This document shows, piece by piece, positions 62,561 to 64,000 of a DNA stretch of 64,000 bases. Each line of letters begins with the position of its first letter. The first letter of the stretch is position 1. The DNA comes from Antilocapra americana (taxonomy: Eukaryota > Chordata > Mammalia > Artiodactyla > Antilocapridae): contig ML662442.1 in assembly GCA_007570785.1 (NCBI GenBank), positions 64,148,285 to 64,212,284 of the forward strand, given 5' to 3'. A program made the position numbers and the translations under genes. The notes beneath the pieces are model-generated. The model saw nothing but the letters and a program-made list of their open reading frames with translations. It was not told where the DNA came from and searched no databases.

Positions 62561-63429
62561 GGCTTCCTGGGTCCACAGTTCAGTGAAAGGAAATGAAGGA
62601 CTGAGTGGGCCTGAGAGGTGAGCCTCTAGTGTTTTTCTTTTACTCAGTTAAGGGAGACAGGAAGGAGAGTGAGTGCAAAATCTGCAGCATTCGAGCAGAT
62701 GAGAACCAGCTCTTTTACAGAAATATGAGAAAATAATTAAACCTTGATCATCACTATCAGGGAAGCAAAATGACCATAAAATACTGACATCTAGTAATTT
62801 ACTGTCATAATCCTAATTTTTCTGTAAGAGTTTCTTGTTTTTTAAATTGCAGTGATAATTTGGAAATTAAAAAGAATACTAGTTTAACATGCTTATTTTA
62901 AACTAGGTCCTAGCAGTGGTAACCACCTTTGTCTTCATAGGAGGGCTGAGACTTTGTTAACAACTGTCCAGGCCAAGTATTATAAGATCACTGATCCTGT
63001 TTGCTTAGTTAATTAGGAAATCTTGGTTACCTAACATTTGATAGTGGTGAAGTACGAAAGATATATCTTGCTGGTTATGTCACAAGTCTGAGTCTCCCAG
63101 TGGTGGGTACACGGACTTTGTAGTAATGATCAGACTTGGATGAAAGAAAAACAAAAATCCCATGTAGAACTGGGAAACTTCCAGCATTGCTAGGTAGAGT
63201 ATTTTTAGATTGGGGCTAATGAACTGCTTTTCAACCTGAAGTCTTCAGGGACAGGCAGTCTGCAAGTGCCAAATGAAAAGCCAAGCCAGTATTCTTGAAT
63301 TTATAGATCCAGTTTACCAGATTGAAGGACACTTGCTCTTTGCAGCTAACTGAACTAGCTGGCCCCTGCATGCCGAGTTTCTATGGCAATATGATCTCAG
63401 TGACCTCTCTTCTCTGTTGTGGAATGTAG
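62561..63429. other. Intron before the terminal AKAP7 exon
   Basis: Single-copy-looking sequence. It ends with a good acceptor: the pyrimidine-rich GACCTCTCTTCTCTGTTG followed by TGTAG at 63425-63429. Confidence 0.5.
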
Positions 63430-63623
63430 GTGATAAGAATGGAGGTGAGCCCGATGATGCTGAACTGGTAAGGCTCAGTAAGAGGCTGGTGGAGAATGCA
63501 GTGCTCAAGGCTGTCCAGCAGTATCTGGAAGAAACACAGAACAAAAACAAGCCAGGGGATGGGAGCTCTGTGAAAACTGAAGAGGCTGATAGGAATGGCA
63601 CTGACAGTGACAACAGGAAATGA
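63430..63623 (+). CDS. AKAP7: AKAP7 terminal coding exon (PKA-anchoring helix), shared by all isoforms
   Basis: Starts with GT, which completes a phase-1 codon (Ser in alpha, Gly in beta and long forms). It then encodes 63 residues from [15 protein letters not shown] to NGTDSDNRK, with TGA at 63621-63623. The stretch [20 protein letters not shown] is the amphipathic helix that docks on the PKA regulatory-subunit dimer; its alternating hydrophobic positions are intact and agree with the human helix as I recall it. The hydrophilic tail after it is less conserved and one residue shorter than the human form as I recall it, which accounts for alpha 80 rather than 81 and beta 103 rather than 104. 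The apparent ATG at 63417 is in the intron and not a start. Confidence 0.96.
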
Positions 63624-64000
63624 GACCCAAATGCAGGCAGGAAGGACCCTGCTGCTCCATGAGAAGCACCCCTGCCCTCCTCTGCCGAGTCAATGGACTA
63701 ATTTGCATTGTGATGTCTAAGTGTCTTGTCCAGTCCGTGAAGATTGCCTAATACTTTTCCTAATTGATGTGTTTGCATTTCTGAAGCACAACAGAAGAGG
63801 AATGGAGAACTGGGACTATCAGAGGAAATCAATTTATGAAGGAAGAGTGGCCCAGATTTCACTTGCCTTCAGCCAAGGTTGAGGGAGAGGGGACTTTGGG
63901 TTATGCCTTGTGGACTCAAATTAAAGGCCACAGAAGAGGCCTTGATGTAAATGGAATACTGCCATTTCAATTGCTTAGCAGGGAATTTGACTACCTTATC
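63624..64000 (+). other. AKAP7: AKAP7 3' UTR, continuing past the window
   Basis: Follows the stop directly, with no acceptor or donor interruption. No AATAAA or ATTAAA poly(A) signal occurs before 64000; AATTAAAGG near 63918 is not a standard signal. The UTR therefore probably extends beyond the window. Confidence 0.75.

Noticed and set aside
63417..63429. ATG at 63417 as a possible start for a short terminal-exon protein
   Set aside because: It lies in the intron upstream of the TGTAG acceptor; AKAP7 starts are at 35944 or upstream of the window.

Overview
The window is intronic and exonic DNA from a ruminant mammal, probably a bovid. The evidence is the density of ruminant-specific repeats: many BovB (RTE) LINE copies, about seventeen Bov-tA / BOV-A2 tRNA-derived SINEs, L1 3' ends of the ruminant type and CHR SINEs. 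They lie over older mammalian repeats (MIR, L2, old LTRs, a hAT fossil). I cannot tell cattle from sheep, goat or another bovid. Almost all open frames here are repeat fragments or chance.

The one gene I can name is AKAP7 (AKAP15/AKAP18), a protein kinase A anchoring protein, on the + strand. Four coding exons are visible. 15186-15333 encodes the end of the central 2H-phosphoesterase-like domain of the long gamma/delta isoforms; its earlier exons lie upstream of the window. 35944-35992 is the first coding exon of the short alpha/beta isoforms, with a myristoylation/palmitoylation start, behind a GC-rich alternative promoter. 38324-38392 is the beta-specific cassette exon of 69 bases. 63430-63623 is the shared terminal coding exon with the PKA-binding helix, followed by 3' UTR to the window end. 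All three donors leave phase 1 and both following acceptors accept phase 1, so the long, alpha and beta forms can all be read in frame. The predicted alpha product is 80 residues and beta is 103.

Region by region: 1-15185 is a long-isoform intron full of BovB, with one solo LTR and an unassigned exon-like open segment on the minus strand (10227-10374). 15334-35584 is a 20 kb intron with L1, a hAT transposon fossil, old LTR-like repeats and, near its end, two BovB copies in opposite orientation, a CTCF-like site and a candidate micro-exon. 35585-38392 holds the alternative promoter and the alpha and beta exons. 38393-63429 is the last intron, with a 77-base minisatellite (44993-45293), two long antisense L1 relics (50150-53610 and 58890-62560) and many SINEs. 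Every L1 I could orient is antisense to AKAP7.

The exon calls rest on reading frame, splice signals and recall of the AKAP7 family. Repeat family names are by recognition, and boundaries are good to roughly 10-30 bases unless target-site duplications are given.
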